Shown in pieces: positions 10,446 to 20,638 of a stretch of DNA of 64,000 nucleotides. The stretch is from Glebionis coronaria (lineage: Eukaryota > Streptophyta > Magnoliopsida > Asterales > Asteraceae), in contig CM046875.1 in NCBI GenBank assembly GCA_025667525.1, positions 118,038,340-118,102,339 of the forward strand, read 5' to 3'. The position numbers were made by a program, and so were the translations under genes. Positions within the stretch are counted from its first letter, which is position 1. Every line of letters starts with the position of its first letter. The notes below the pieces were generated by a model. The model was not told where the DNA came from. It worked only from the letters and a program-made list of their open reading frames with translations, and did not search any database.

Positions 10446-13400
10446 TGATTGTAGTAAAATACGACTCTTGTTTAGGAAAACAAAGAGCGTAAATAGCGGT
10501 AAGTATCGAGTGATGATTTTAGGAAAAATCAACACTAATGACCCAATCACTTAAAAGAGATGAAAGATTCGTTTCCCAAGGAGGTATGGTGTTGTGAATT
10601 AACTTGTATATATTTGAGATTAATATTGATGAAATGGAATGACGGTTTCGTGAAAATTACACTATGATGTAAAAAACGTAAACGTAAAGCCGTAGAAAAA
10701 CACAAAAATTAAAAATTTATTAAAACTAAAAACAAAATATCAAAAAGGCTAAAAACAAGTCTTAAATAATATAAACAAAGATAAAAATCCAACAAAGATA
10801 TTTTAAAACCTTTTATTAATTAAATAATTAATTTTAAATGCTAATTAAAGCCCTAAAATTAAATTTAACTAATTCAAAAGTCTAAAATATGATTTTATTG
10901 AATTATCACTTAACTTATATTATTAGAAGACTAAAAAGTAATTTTCTAAAAATTAAAACCTATTAAAGCTATTTTTAAAACCCTAAAAATGATTTAAAAT
11001 AATTAAAAACTAATTAAACTTAAAATAATTATAAAAATAAATCTAAAAGCTTAAAAATTATTCTAAAAATGGAAATGGTCCTAATTAATGACAAAGAACT
11101 TAAGAAAAATGAAAAATAAAGAAAAAGAAAATTTTGAAAAATAAATAATAAAATAATAATAAAATAATGTTAAAAATAAAAAGTTTCTAAAATTTAAAAT
11201 AAAAAATTTCTAAAAATCCTAAATAATATAACTAAGAGAAAAACACTAATTATAGCTCCTAAACCTTTTTTAATAATTTTATAAAAATCTTTAAAGTTTA
11301 TTAAAAACCTTAAAATATTATAAAATTAAAAATAAATGTTTTTGAAACCAAAACTTGATGTAAACCTCAAAAATATATTTTAAAAACTAAAAACTATTTT
11401 TCCTAAAAATAAAAACTATTTTTGGTATTTTTTAATGATTTAATAAAAACGTATATTAAATAAATTCTAAAAAATAAACTAATAAAGGGAAAAATGTGAA
11501 ACCACTTTTTAAAAATCAAAAATACTATTACTCACTCAGGAAAAATAAGCCACTTGAAATAAGCTTATTAAATAAGCAGGAATTAAGAGAAAAAGCTACG
11601 GCTTATTAATAAGCAAAACAATGAAAAACGTGTTAACTAGAATTCAAAACCAAAAGTATTAGTCAAAGTCCCCAGGGCGCGTTTGGTTAACACGTTGGGT
11701 TGTTGAACGGTTGGTCACGGGTTCGAGTCTAGATAACCCCTTTTTTTTTCTTTTTATTCCTTAGTTGCGCCGCAACGCTTGTGTCTTGCGCCGCAACTAG
11801 TGAAACGGGAGTACCAAGATCTGCAGCTCCTTCAGTTGCGCCGCAACAGGTAGTTCTTGCGGCGCAATACTATGCAAAAACGTGGCCAATTCTTTCAATA
11901 ATACACAAGCAGGTTTGAACTTTGTTTTGCTTTTCTTCACAGATTTCAGAGGCCAAAGGATTGGCTTGTGAGCTTATTTGATGGGATATTATGGAACAAT
12001 AGGGGCACTCTTGTGATCCTTTGATCACAAGAAGTCAATACAACAAGAAGTAAGCACTTAGCACACCACAAGATCAAAAATAAGGCACACAACACCCTAA
12101 TCAAGTTGCTGATGTGAAATTGAGAGACTTGTGGACTGTTATGAGCTATCAAATGCAACCTAACCAATTTCAAATGCACCAATTGAGCACACAAAGCCTC
12201 AAACTAACATACAAACCTAAACACAACTTAAAACAACCTAGTCCTCAACAGGTTTCAAGAAATCATGCACCAAAATTTCATCAAAACTGGCAGATATGGC
12301 ATACACAGATTTTGCTTACTCTTTTCTTTTTAAATCACTCCAAGTTGCTTGCAACCCTTCCCAAACCAAATTACTAATTATCTAACACCTAACTCAACCT
12401 ATTTTTAAACAGATTAACACGTTTTTAATCCAATATCTAAGATCTAAGCCCTGCTAAAACGTATTGCCAAACACCAGTTTAAATATTTAAACCAAAATTT
12501 AACATACCAAAACGCTTACAAAAGCTACCAAATTGATTCCAAGTGCATCTAACATGTAAACATACATACTAGAACACAAATCAAACACTATTAAACACAC
12601 TTAAGCACCAAATCTCATAAGAGCATACAACTAGCTATTTTTGAACTTTTTCAAGCTAAAAGGAAAATACCTTAGGGCTTTAACATCCAAAGCCCTAGAG
12701 GGTGTATAACCCTCCTCCAATCCAACTCGGGTTGGAGCAGATCCTTGAACACCACAATATTCCACCTGTCTAACACAAATCAAACAAGAACAAAACCAAA
12801 AACCAACAATATGATATATTACTGATTTTACTTAACTTTGGTAAAACCTTTTCCAAAACTTTTCCAACCTTTGAAAACACGTTTCAAAACCTAATATTAC
12901 CAATAATCATGAACCATAAAAACCAAATACCTTGGACAGATTTCTTACCAAAAACCTTCCAAGTTTTAGGAACCTTAAACAACTTTGAAAATCAAAGTTG
13001 CTTAACCATAAAACAAAGTGGAACTCAGAATCAATCTCCTCACAACACACAATCTTTTAAAAACAATAAAAAAGGAATTACACTTGAATATTTCAAAAAC
13101 CAAACTTTTTATTTCTTTAAAAAGGAATTACATGTGAGAGACTAGAAACTGGAACAAAGGGATCACCACAGCTTGGGTCTCCTTTTATAGAGCCTATAGA
13201 ACATCCTAGAAGCATAAAAACATAAACCCTAATACATAGAAAATCCCAAATTTGCCCTCAAACGTTTTTGGTGCATATGAGCTGTCCATTTGATCTTGAA
13301 CGTTTATTTTGCTTTGGGAGGAAGCAAATAATCTTGGCCATTCAATTGGGACACGTCATGAGCTTGGGGGCTAAGGAATGATGTGATTGGTGGATTGGGG

Positions 13401-14248
13401 AATTGGGGGTTTGGTGCACATGAGTGGGATGCAGGTTTTTAGGAGTGGGAAAGGTTTGTGAGTGTGTGAATTACTTGTGTGCAAGTTTAATTGGGTTTTA
13501 CCCAAGGAAAAGTGAAAGTAAGTTCTGGGTGGTAAGAATGATGCACAGTAACTCCATTTGATCCTAATTTGGGGGAAAAGTGGATGTTAGGCGCCAGTTC
13601 CCTTTTAAATGTTTCCATCTTGACATTTCTGGCCCTTATCCTTTCTTTCTTTTGTCCTTTTACTTTAAAAACCCATCAGCGCCTGAATAAGCTTGTATCA
13701 ACTTCCAAGTTTTGTCATTTTTGGCACAAAACTTTGTAAAAAGTGTTTCAAGGATGATTTTTGCCATTTTGAATATTTTCAAGGCTGATTTTGAACATTG
13801 TTGATCTTCCAAGGTCTTCTTTGTATCTTTACTTCATGAGGGACCATTTTTGGCAATTTGAATTTGTTGAGGGACTAATCTTGCCATTTTTTCAAAGTTG
13901 AAGGACCTTTTTGCAATTTTGACAAACTTAAGGGACCAAACTTGTAATTATTACTATACAAGGGTTTTAAGTGTCATTTCTTCAATAAATGATGATCAAT
14001 CTTGTTTTGTCTTCAAGTCTTCAAGGGTATTTGATGAAAATTCCATGATTAGGGCCCGGTTCATTGCACGGCTTCGTTTCTCGTGTTCGTTTTTCCTTGT
14101 ATCTTGTGATCTTTTGTCTTTTTCACGATATCCATACCTAAAACACACAAGTAAACAAACACAAGCATATATATGGTATTTTATGACATTTTTATGCATT
14201 TAAAGCCCGAAAAGAACGATGAGATCATGTATAAATGCCATCTCATCA
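10446..14248 (-). repeat. E1 5' LTR
   Basis: The upstream LTR in - strand sense is 3,803 bp and offset by 10,134 from the 3' LTR throughout. It ends CTACAATCA next to the primer-binding site. It carries the active TATA copy, the second tRNA-like segment (11675-11749) and the second TTGCGCCGCAA cluster. Confidence 0.93.
13181..13189 (-). promoter_or_regulatory. TATA box of E1 5' LTR
   Basis: TATAAAAGG on the - strand, about 1.06 kb from the LTR's 5' end, is the likely core promoter for the Gag-protease transcript. It implies a long U3 and an R-U5 of more than 2.6 kb if used as the only start. Confidence 0.6.
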
Positions 14249-14253
14249 CTAAC
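14249..14253. other. Target-site duplication of E1 (right copy, CTAAC)
   Basis: This matches the left copy at 307-311. Joining 1-311 to 14254 restores a sequence colinear with the E1 and E3 internal region. Confidence 0.9.
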
Positions 14254-14654
14254 TATTGATTAAATCGTCCCACTTTATTTTCAGCCTAAATAACTATCGA
14301 AATAAGTCAACAATGCATCCTCGTGATCATTTAAGACAAAAATAAAATATAAGAGATACACCTAGGAATAAGGGAGTCTAAGTAAATAATTGGCCCACAT
14401 GAGTTTGTGATAGTTTGCTAACTTATAATAACAATGATCTCGTTTTTAAGCTTGTTATGGGGAACGTGAAACTTGAGGATGATAATCATTCATGACCTTC
14501 CAAAACCCTAAGGTAAGTTTTTGATATTTTTACTTGTTTTCTTCTTTTGAATATTTTTGTCTCTTTAATAAAGGCCAAGGTGGATTGATTATAATGGAAA
14601 ATGTAAAACTCGCTTTGTAATTAATACATTGCATGAGGACATTGCAATGGTCAA

Positions 14655-14664
14655 GTGTAGGGGA
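14655..14664 (+). other. Element C polypurine tract
   Basis: GTGTAGGGGA lies just before the LTR start AATAAGTGTG. The same tract precedes the B LTR at 34513-34522, and the flanking GCATTGCATGAGG block is shared with E1 and E3. Confidence 0.7.
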
Positions 14665-15091
14665 TTTAATAAGTGTGAAATCACTTATCCTTTTACCACT
14701 TAATTATAATAATAACCAAGCCAAAACGTGTATTTTATGTCGTAAATGTCGGAATTATGCGTGGTTTGTGTTTTTGTTGTGATTTAGGATCAAAATGTGA
14801 AAAGGGAAGAAAACACGGGCTTTTATCGAAGAAAAAGACAAAAGACGAAGTCAAAAGATCAAGAGTGCAAAAAGAACGGAAGTCCAAGGCCTATTCTGAA
14901 GATTTATCGAAGAACAAGTCTAAAGACTAAAATTTAATAAAGCCGGAGAACTCAAGTCTAATTAATGAAGAAATTATAAGACGAGTTTAATTAATCCCGA
15001 GACAAAGTCGAAAAAGTCGAAGAATTAAGAAGACGAAAAGACGAGAAAGAAAGAAAGAAGGAAGGAACACATGCTTAACCTCCCTAATCAC

Positions 15092-15099
15092 TATAAATA
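15092..15099 (+). promoter_or_regulatory. TATA box of element C LTR
   Basis: TATAAATA sits directly upstream of the conserved hairpin at 15101-15123. The inverted B copy has TATATATA in the same place (34971-34978). Confidence 0.6.
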
Positions 15100-15100
15100 C

Positions 15101-15123
15101 CCTCCTAATGACACATTAGGAGG
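15101..15123 (+). other. Conserved perfect hairpin after TATA box (C LTR)
   Basis: CCTCCTAATG-ACA-CATTAGGAGG is a perfect 10-bp inverted repeat with a 3-base loop, one base after the TATA box. It is kept intact in the B LTR at 34947-34969 with loop TGT. Confidence 0.75.
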
Positions 15124-15662
15124 TGTTGGCTATTTTGACAAACTAGTCTTCCACCATTTTCATTACTTGCACATTTATTTTCATGTCATTTACTTAATTG
15201 TAAATTTAATTACCTTGTTTTGCACCTTAAATTTCTTGCCTTTAATTCCAAGTAAGTTCTTTAATTTTATTGTTGAATCTTATTTTTACCCAAGCTTTTC
15301 TTTATCATTCTCATCCTACTTTTCTTGTCTTCGATTTGCTTTTGGTTCGGATTAAGCATTGATTTTGCTTAATCTTATTGCTTATTTGATTAAAAAGTTT
15401 ATCTTTTTATTTTTATCTAGGATTTTACACGAATTAAGCTATAAGTTTGACAATCTTATTGGCTTATTTTGTATTTAGCTTATTTGTTTTAAAGTTTTCT
15501 TAAAAGTTTTATCTTTTTAAAGTTTGCTTATAAAGTTTGCTTAATTTGTATCTTGAAAGTCTTTAAATTTGTGCTTATTTCATTTGTCTTATTTTTGTTT
15601 AATCAAGTTTTTGGTATTTGCTTTTTTGTCTTAGCTTATTTGCTTTGCTTATTTTGTATCTC

Positions 15663-16113
15663 ATTCCATCGGAAAGTAAGGTATTTGGATTCCGACAGCT
15701 TGCTCTCATTCCGATCGTGACATTGGATTAGGGATTTGAGATTCCGACGGTTCTTTCCCCCTTATTCCGATCGTGATTGTGATCGCTCATTGCGATCGTA
15801 CATTGCGACGGGTCTTAAGGTCTTATTGAAACGAAGTGCTGCCCAAATTTCCACAGCCACATTCTGATAGAAGTGACATTTCGACAGAGTGTCATTCCGA
15901 TGGTTTCATTTTAAGTATTCCGATAGAATTGTTTCTACTACATTCCGATAGTTTTGTCTTTATACATTCCGATAGGCTCATTCCGACAGGAGATTCCGAT
16001 CACATTCCGATAGGTAAGTTGTAATTCCGACGGCTTTGGCGTGACAACATTCCGATGGTAAGCAACTTTCCGATCGTTATTCCGATCGGAGGATTCCGAT
16101 AGGAGGATTACGA
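15663..16113 (+). repeat. ATTCCGAT array in element C LTR
   Basis: About twenty copies of ATTCCGAT or close variants (ATTCCGAC, ATTGCGAT) lie in roughly 450 bp, separated by unrelated spacers of varying length. The copies share one direction. The same array recurs in the two B arms at 19960-20400 (inverted) and 20850-21295. Its role is unknown; binding-site clustering is one possibility. Confidence 0.85.
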
Positions 16114-16526
16114 TGGATTTGTGTTTGTTTTAATATTTTGCCTTAGTTTAATTTTTAAGTTTGCATTATTTTAAGTTTTCTAATTTTGCACGCTTTTAGT
16201 TTATTTTTTTAAAGCTTTTATTTTTATTAAATTGTCAATTTTACTTTTATTTTAATTAACTTGTCAAATTAACTTTCCGTCAAGCTTTAGTTTTTGTCAT
16301 TTAATTAATTACTTTTAAAGTTCTAAATTTTGCACAATTACTTTTTAATTAGTTTTAGATTTATATTTAACCGTCATTTACTTTAACGCATTGCAATTTA
16401 ATTATACTACAACGACCAATCTATTATTTTATCCACCAAAAGACGACTGAGTCACACATTTTCCCTTTTTCAATTCGAAGAGACTGGAACAACGATATTT
16501 TTAATCTAGTGAAGACCTAGTTATTA

Positions 16527-16665
16527 GATTATTACCTTGATGATAGTGTTAGTTATATAATTCGTTTTGTGTTTTACACTAAATGTGTTGTATAGTTTGT
16601 TGTGATCAAAACAAAGAAAGATTAGTTAACACTAATAATGTTTTTAGGCATCACTTGCATTAACA
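16527..16665 (-). repeat. Element D 3' LTR remnant
   Basis: These 139 bp match 40154-40292 with four differences (about 3%). The remainder of this LTR is left of the window, split off by element C. Confidence 0.82.
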
Positions 16666-16679
16666 ATCTCCCCCTTTTT
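16666..16679 (-). other. Element D polypurine tract
   Basis: On the - strand AAAAAGGGGGAGAT directly precedes the LTR start TGTTAATG. The form is typical of SIRE-like Copia elements. Confidence 0.75.
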
Positions 16680-17516
16680 GATTACGACAAACTATAAACT
16701 CATTTACGTAGAAACATAAAATATCGAATTATTAACGAGTTTATCACTATCATTTCTCCCCCTTTGTCGTAGCAAAAAGGTTAGCACAAGTCTTTGAAGA
16801 AAACCGGACTTTGCTAGTAGCTCCCCCTTGGTGGTTGCTCCCCCTTGCTTGGGGCACCAAGTGTATGAGCTAATGTGACATGCTACACAAAGGTTAGTAG
16901 AAAGAAAAGAAACACCAATGTATATATGATCACTACCTACTAAGTAACTTGAGAGGGAGAAGGATAAAAAATCTCAAATTAGAAGCAAGTATTGCTAAGT
17001 ATGTCCAAAGAGGTAAATGACAAAATCAAAGTTCAATTGGTGGAATGGAGGTAGAAAAGAAACATCCAACCAATGAAGATGATAAATTTGTCAAGGGGTT
17101 AAAGTTTAGAATTGATGGAATCACCCATAATCAATTGTAAAGATTAACCACGATCAACTCAAAAGAAAAAGAGAGAATGACCAAAGAAAGAAAACAAAAA
17201 CAACACAAAGGTTTCATATTACAAAAATATGAAAGAAACAAACAAGGTAGATAGTCATACACACAATATGAGAATCTAAAGCAAAAAATATGGAAAATAA
17301 ACCATAAAGCATAAGCTATTCTAATAGTGACAATTTTCCAAGATTTCTTAGAATGTTATTGACTTAAAAACAACTAAAGTATTATTGACTCCATGAGTGC
17401 TTAGTCCTTTAGTTGGAAAAGTAAGACGACGAGGCATCATTCGAAGTTTTGTCCACGGGAACGAAAACTTTGAGAGGAGGTCGAGTGAGGAGGAATTCAA
17501 GAAAATTTAACTTCTC
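16680..17516 (-). other. Element D non-coding interior
   Basis: No ORF or recognisable protein homology is seen in this 0.8-kb stretch between the purine tract and the first cargo ORF. Confidence 0.5.
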
Positions 17517-17963
17517 TTACACATGAGCAAGTTCAATTTGTTGAAATCGACAACAAGCACACGAGGATCCATGATGCAAAACAAATTCGGTTGATGGGGG
17601 AAGGCCATCAAACCTAGGGTTTGGTGGTGGTGAGGAGAGTGGGTAGGAAATGTTTTCACAATGCCTTGTGAGGTTTGGGAAGATTGAAAGGTCATTAAGT
17701 TGAGGGGTGTCGAAAGGTTTTGGTGGTGGGGGAACATTTTCCTTTTCTCCTGTGATGGGGTTAATGGAGTAGGTCTCAATCCAATACTTGATTGGAGAGA
17801 AGGTGGGGTTCTTGGGTGGTTTGGAAGAAGAGGGTTCATTTTTCTTGATCCAAATAGGTCAAACCGAGATCTTTAGTTTCTTGCAAAGCTTGGATGAGGA
17901 AGCTTTGGGTGAGGAGGTTTGTGACAATGAAATGTCAAGGTTATGAAAGGAGAAGTTAGGCAT
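17517..17963 (-). pseudogene. Element D cargo ORF, proline-rich, one in-frame stop
   Basis: Reading from ATG at 17963 gives MPNFSFHNLD, a Ser/Lys-rich segment, then a TGA after 34 codons; the same frame stays open for a further 113 codons to TAA at 17517-17519. The second part is Pro/Ser-rich (ENVPPPPKPF, SPPPNPRF). This frame is preferred over the overlapping 110-codon frame at 17507-17839 because it starts properly and has Ser/Pro-rich, protein-like composition on both sides of the stop. I recognise no family. The N-terminus (SSSKLCKKLKI) faintly resembles that of the ORF at 18806-19261 (TSNKNLKIKIK), so the two could be diverged duplicates. A palindrome block of the D type lies about 180-250 bp upstream. 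It is a degraded ORF of unknown function. Confidence 0.4.
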
Positions 17964-18805
17964 TGTTGAGGTGTGAGAATGAAATCTCAAGGTGGGGATA
18001 TAAGAAGAAAGTAGACAAGGCAAAGATTTGAAAATAAAATGTGAAGTGTCAAGGAATGTTTAGCCAAATTGAGTAAACATGGAATCTTGACAGGGGATAG
18101 GGTGATGAAGAAAGAAAAAAACGAGCCAAAAAGTGGCTATCAGTCCGCGGTTCCTTATAGGAACCGGCGGTTCCTTAGCACTTAAGGGACCGCGCAACTT
18201 AATGAGCCGCGTACAGTGGACGTGAAACCATGATTTTCCAGGGTTTTGAGAAAAACTAAGACTTTTTCAAAAATTGCAAATCTTGGAATTTTACCTCTAT
18301 TAGCACTAAATTATGCTAGGGTTGCATAAAAGCAACACATTCACAAAGAATGTCTTGACAAAGGGTGACAAAATATTTAGATAACATTCTAAACCAATTT
18401 AAGTCAAGTTTTAGAGGTTGTGATAGATTTAGGTTCAATTTTAATTTAAAATTAAAGTTGATTAATGTGCACATAAAGATAGAAACACATAAAGCTAAGT
18501 CAATAAATAATCCACATGAAAAACTCATGGAGGGAAGGAAATACAATAAGGAAATGAAAATAACTAACTAAAACAAAGTTAGCTTAAAACTAGTTCTTGA
18601 TGAGTAGTCTTCTTTGGCTTAGTTTTTCTTGAAAAACACTTATTAAAGAAAATCATTATTTATCTCCTAGGAGGATGATTGGCAAAGAGATTCAACAAAA
18701 GGCTTTGCAACTTTATGTGAGCCCCAATCATCTCCAATCTAATGATATCAATGAGATAGTAGTTATTGAGGCAACAAGGGGAATTAGTCATTGTGCATGA
18801 AATAC
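17964..18805 (-). other. Element D spacer with palindrome block 1
   Basis: This non-coding stretch holds a GC-rich block at 18146-18210 with two GCGGTTCCTTA copies and their partial inverted partners. The AT-rich remainder gives only short ORFs that overlap on both strands, which I do not trust. Confidence 0.5.
18146..18210. repeat. GCGGTTCCTTA palindrome block 1 (D)
   Basis: GCGGTTCCTTATAGGAACCG and GGCGGTTCCTTAGCA lie within 40 bp. It is one of four such blocks, all inside D. Confidence 0.8.
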
Positions 18806-19261
18806 TCATAAAAGCGAGGATCGCCCAAGTTTGGAGTGTTTGAGGGAGGTAGGGGTGGAGGAGGTATATTCTCCAAGGGTGATGTGGGTGAGTTTGGAGG
18901 GGTAAAAAGGTGAACTCACCAAGGTATCAACAAAGTCATTCACAATGGGAATGCTTTGGATGGGTTGAAGTTGGGTACTCACATCCAAGAGAGTACTTGG
19001 AGTGAAGGGTGAGGTTAGCTCATTCATTCTAGATTGGAATGAAGAGGAGGTAGAACCATGCGAATGGTTGGTACCATGGGTTGAGGTAGTCTTGCATGGA
19101 GCAAGAGGTCGTGAGGGTGATGAAGAGATAAGAATTGGAACAATCTCATTCTTGGGTGTGTGAAAGGGTGAAGAGTTAAGTTTGGGCAACTTAATCTTAA
19201 TCTTAAGGTTTTTATTTGAAGTGGAGGTTTTAGATGAGTTTGAGGTTCTTGTAGAAACCAT
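18806..19261 (-). CDS. Element D cargo ORF, Ser/Thr/Pro-rich, unknown function
   Basis: An open frame of 151 codons from ATG at 19261 (MVSTRTSNSSKTSTSNKNLK). The first 30 residues are basic and Ser/Thr-rich, then a low-complexity Ser/Pro/Thr body with no recognisable domain, signal peptide or membrane segment. It reads in the same direction as D's ORF1 and lies just downstream of B's insertion point. A perfect palindrome block is 240-310 bp upstream (19505-19575). It could be a separate small gene or the surviving part of a larger cargo protein. I do not recognise it, and chance ORF status cannot be excluded. Confidence 0.4.
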   Translation of the reverse strand: MVSTRTSNSSKTSTSNKNLKIKIKLPKLNSSPFHTPKNEIVPILISSSPSRPLAPCKTTSTHGTNHSHGSTSSSFQSRMNELTSPFTPSTLLDVSTQLQPIQSIPIVNDFVDTLVSSPFYPSKLTHITLGEYTSSTPTSLKHSKLGRSSLL

Positions 19262-19701
19262 GGTTGTAATGAGTGGTTTAAGGGTTAAGGATGAATGGTT
19301 TGATGTGTGAAGAACATGGCTAACAAGGTGGGTGTAAAAGGGTGAGGGGAAGATCCAAACTAGTAATGGGTTAAAAACATTTTATGTGAATAATGAATTT
19401 AGCTAACCTAGTTTAGGAAATGCGCAGGTTTTTGCAAAGAATCAAGCCAGGTTTACACAGATTAAGGAAAATAGTGTAAAGCAAAGATTCTGTCGGACAC
19501 ATTAGCCGGCGGTTCCCTATCTAGGATGGGCGGTTCCTTATCAATAAGGAACCGCTGGTCGATATGGACCCGCGACTAGAGGTGTTCAAAAATCGCACTT
19601 CCTCAAACTTTGGTTAGCCCAGATTTTTACCAAAGGATTAACAAGCCAAAGTTAACTACTGACCAAAATCTAGGAAGCTAACTAACACATAGGATGCACA
19701 A
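19262..19701 (-). other. Element D spacer with palindrome block 2
   Basis: Non-coding stretch upstream of the 151-codon ORF. It contains the most perfect D palindrome (19530-19555) and ends at the B target duplication. Confidence 0.5.
19505..19575. repeat. GCGGTTCCTTA palindrome block 2 (D)
   Basis: GCGGTTCCTTAT-CA-ATAAGGAACCGC (about 19530-19555) is a perfect 12-bp inverted repeat with a 2-base loop. It is flanked by a second partial copy, GGCGGTTCCCTATC. Confidence 0.85.
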
Positions 19702-19706
19702 AGCTA
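19702..19706. other. Probable target-site duplication of B (left copy, AGCTA)
   Basis: AGCTA precedes the left B terminus TTAATACAAGG. The same five bases follow the right terminus at 35405-35409. This supports the outer ends being one integration event despite the internal rearrangement. Confidence 0.6.
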
Positions 19707-20600
19707 TTAATACAAGGTTTTTGGCCAAGTATAAAATAATTTCGTTGTTCCAAGTCTTTTCGAATTGATTAATGGTAGAAAGTGCGACTCAATTGTCTTT
19801 TGGTGAACAAGAGGATGGTTTGGTTTGATTATCTATTTTTAAACTAAAAGCAAATAATTGTCGCTGAGTAAATTAAAAGCTTTTACAAAATTAAACCAAA
19901 AGTTATTTAGAAAAACACTTAAAACACAAAACTTTGTAAAACTTTAAAACTCAAAAATTTAATCTATCGGAATGTAACAAGTCCTTTCTATCGGAATGCA
20001 CCAAAATTAGAACCATCGGAATAATTAAGTCATTGCTATCGGAAAACAAAACCATCGGAATGTAAGAAGTGGAAAAGCTATCGGAATGTATAATATCGGA
20101 ATGATGCTGGGTGTCGGAATGTTTCAGATCGGAATACACAAGCTCAGTCCTATCGGAATGTAACTGTTGCAATACACTTCTGTCGCAATATGATTCTATC
20201 GGAATGTTACAAAATAAAATTGGGCAGAGTTTGGTCACAAAGTAACCTTAAACTCCGTCGGAATATGCGATCGCAATCCCAGATCGGAATAAGGGGGATG
20301 GTACTCTAGATCGCAAAGTAGAACCACAAATGGTTATTGCGATCAAAACAAGCTTCTCGTCGGAGTGTTGTGAATCCCCAATATTGCGATGAACACAAAA
20401 CTTAATCCGAAAATGGAGATAAGCTGAAAACTTAATAAGCAAAGCACGTTCAATAAGCTAACTTAACCAAAACTTAAACAACTCAATAAGCATAAATTTG
20501 GCAACTTTCAAATCTCTAAATAAGCAAACTTAATAAATCGAACCTTTTAAAAGCACTAGACTTTTTAAGTAATCCAAAAATGCAATAAGCTATAAATACG
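19707..20600 (-). repeat. Element B palindrome, left arm (3' half of LTR, inverted)
   Basis: About 0.9 kb, matching 20639-21546 as reverse complement with roughly 1.5% substitutions and a 14-bp indel near 20270. It contains an inverted ATTCCGAT array (19960-20400). In - strand sense it is the 3' half of a C-type LTR. Confidence 0.85.
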
Positions 20601-20626
20601 ATATAAGCTATAAGCTCGTTGTGCTT
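20594..20626 (+). other. Junction motif at palindrome centre (B)
   Basis: ACGATATAAGCTATAAGC followed by TCGTTGTGCTTAT separates the two palindrome arms. The same motif occurs inverted at 34596-34633, and the diverged, unrearranged form is at about 15428-15465 in C's LTR. It marks both inversion breakpoints. Confidence 0.7.
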
Positions 20627-20638
20627 ATTGGCTTGTTT

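Larger units (their letters stand above)
312..14248 (-). mobile_element. Element E1: complete, very young, Gag-protease-only Ty3-gypsy element (Athila/Tat-like)
   Basis: This is a 13,937-bp element with two 3,803-bp LTRs, a 5-bp target duplication, a primer-binding site, a purine tract and one intact Gag-protease ORF, all on the - strand. The LTRs start TGAT and end ATCA. I find two base differences between them (1285 versus 11419, and 2787 versus 12921), so insertion is very recent. No reverse transcriptase, RNase H or integrase lies in the 6.3-kb interior, so the element must depend on another element's pol. It lies antisense inside related element C. It fits the TR-GAG/LARD concept of non-autonomous LTR elements. 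The DLGAS protease and tRNA-Asp-type primer site point to the Athila/Tat group. Confidence 0.93.
14249..16526 (+). mobile_element. Element C: 3' internal end plus 3' LTR (Athila/Tat-like)
   Basis: Bases 14249-14667 continue the non-coding internal region seen at 1-311 and also match, as reverse complement, E3 at about 52480-52680. They end in a purine tract, then the LTR. C lies on the + strand. It entered D's 3' LTR near 16527, because D's homologous LTR is uninterrupted at 40154. C's 5' LTR and coding region lie left of the window. Confidence 0.82.
14668..16526 (+). repeat. Element C 3' LTR
   Basis: About 1.86 kb, starting near AATAAGTGTG and ending near CCTAGTTATTA; termini are set by comparison with B and may be off by a few bases. 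It is the unrearranged reference for the B LTR pieces: 14668-15425 matches 34634-35404 inverted, 15425-15465 matches the junction motif, and 15465-16526 matches 20639-21546. It contains a TATA box, a conserved hairpin and the ATTCCGAT array. Confidence 0.78.
16527..19706 (-). mobile_element. Element D, 3' part (left of B insertion)
   Basis: D lies on the - strand. This portion holds the surviving end of its 3' LTR, a SIRE-like purine tract and two short cargo ORFs. It ends at the AGCTA duplication where B entered; D resumes at 35405. D has a tRNA-iMet primer site and a GGGGGAG tract, both typical of SIRE/Maximus Copia elements, yet no gag, RT or integrase is visible in either part. It is therefore non-autonomous. 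Confidence 0.75.

Noticed and set aside
15663..16113. CRISPR-like array from the repeated ATTCCGAT
   Set aside because: The repeat is too short, spacers vary widely in length, and the setting is a plant LTR.
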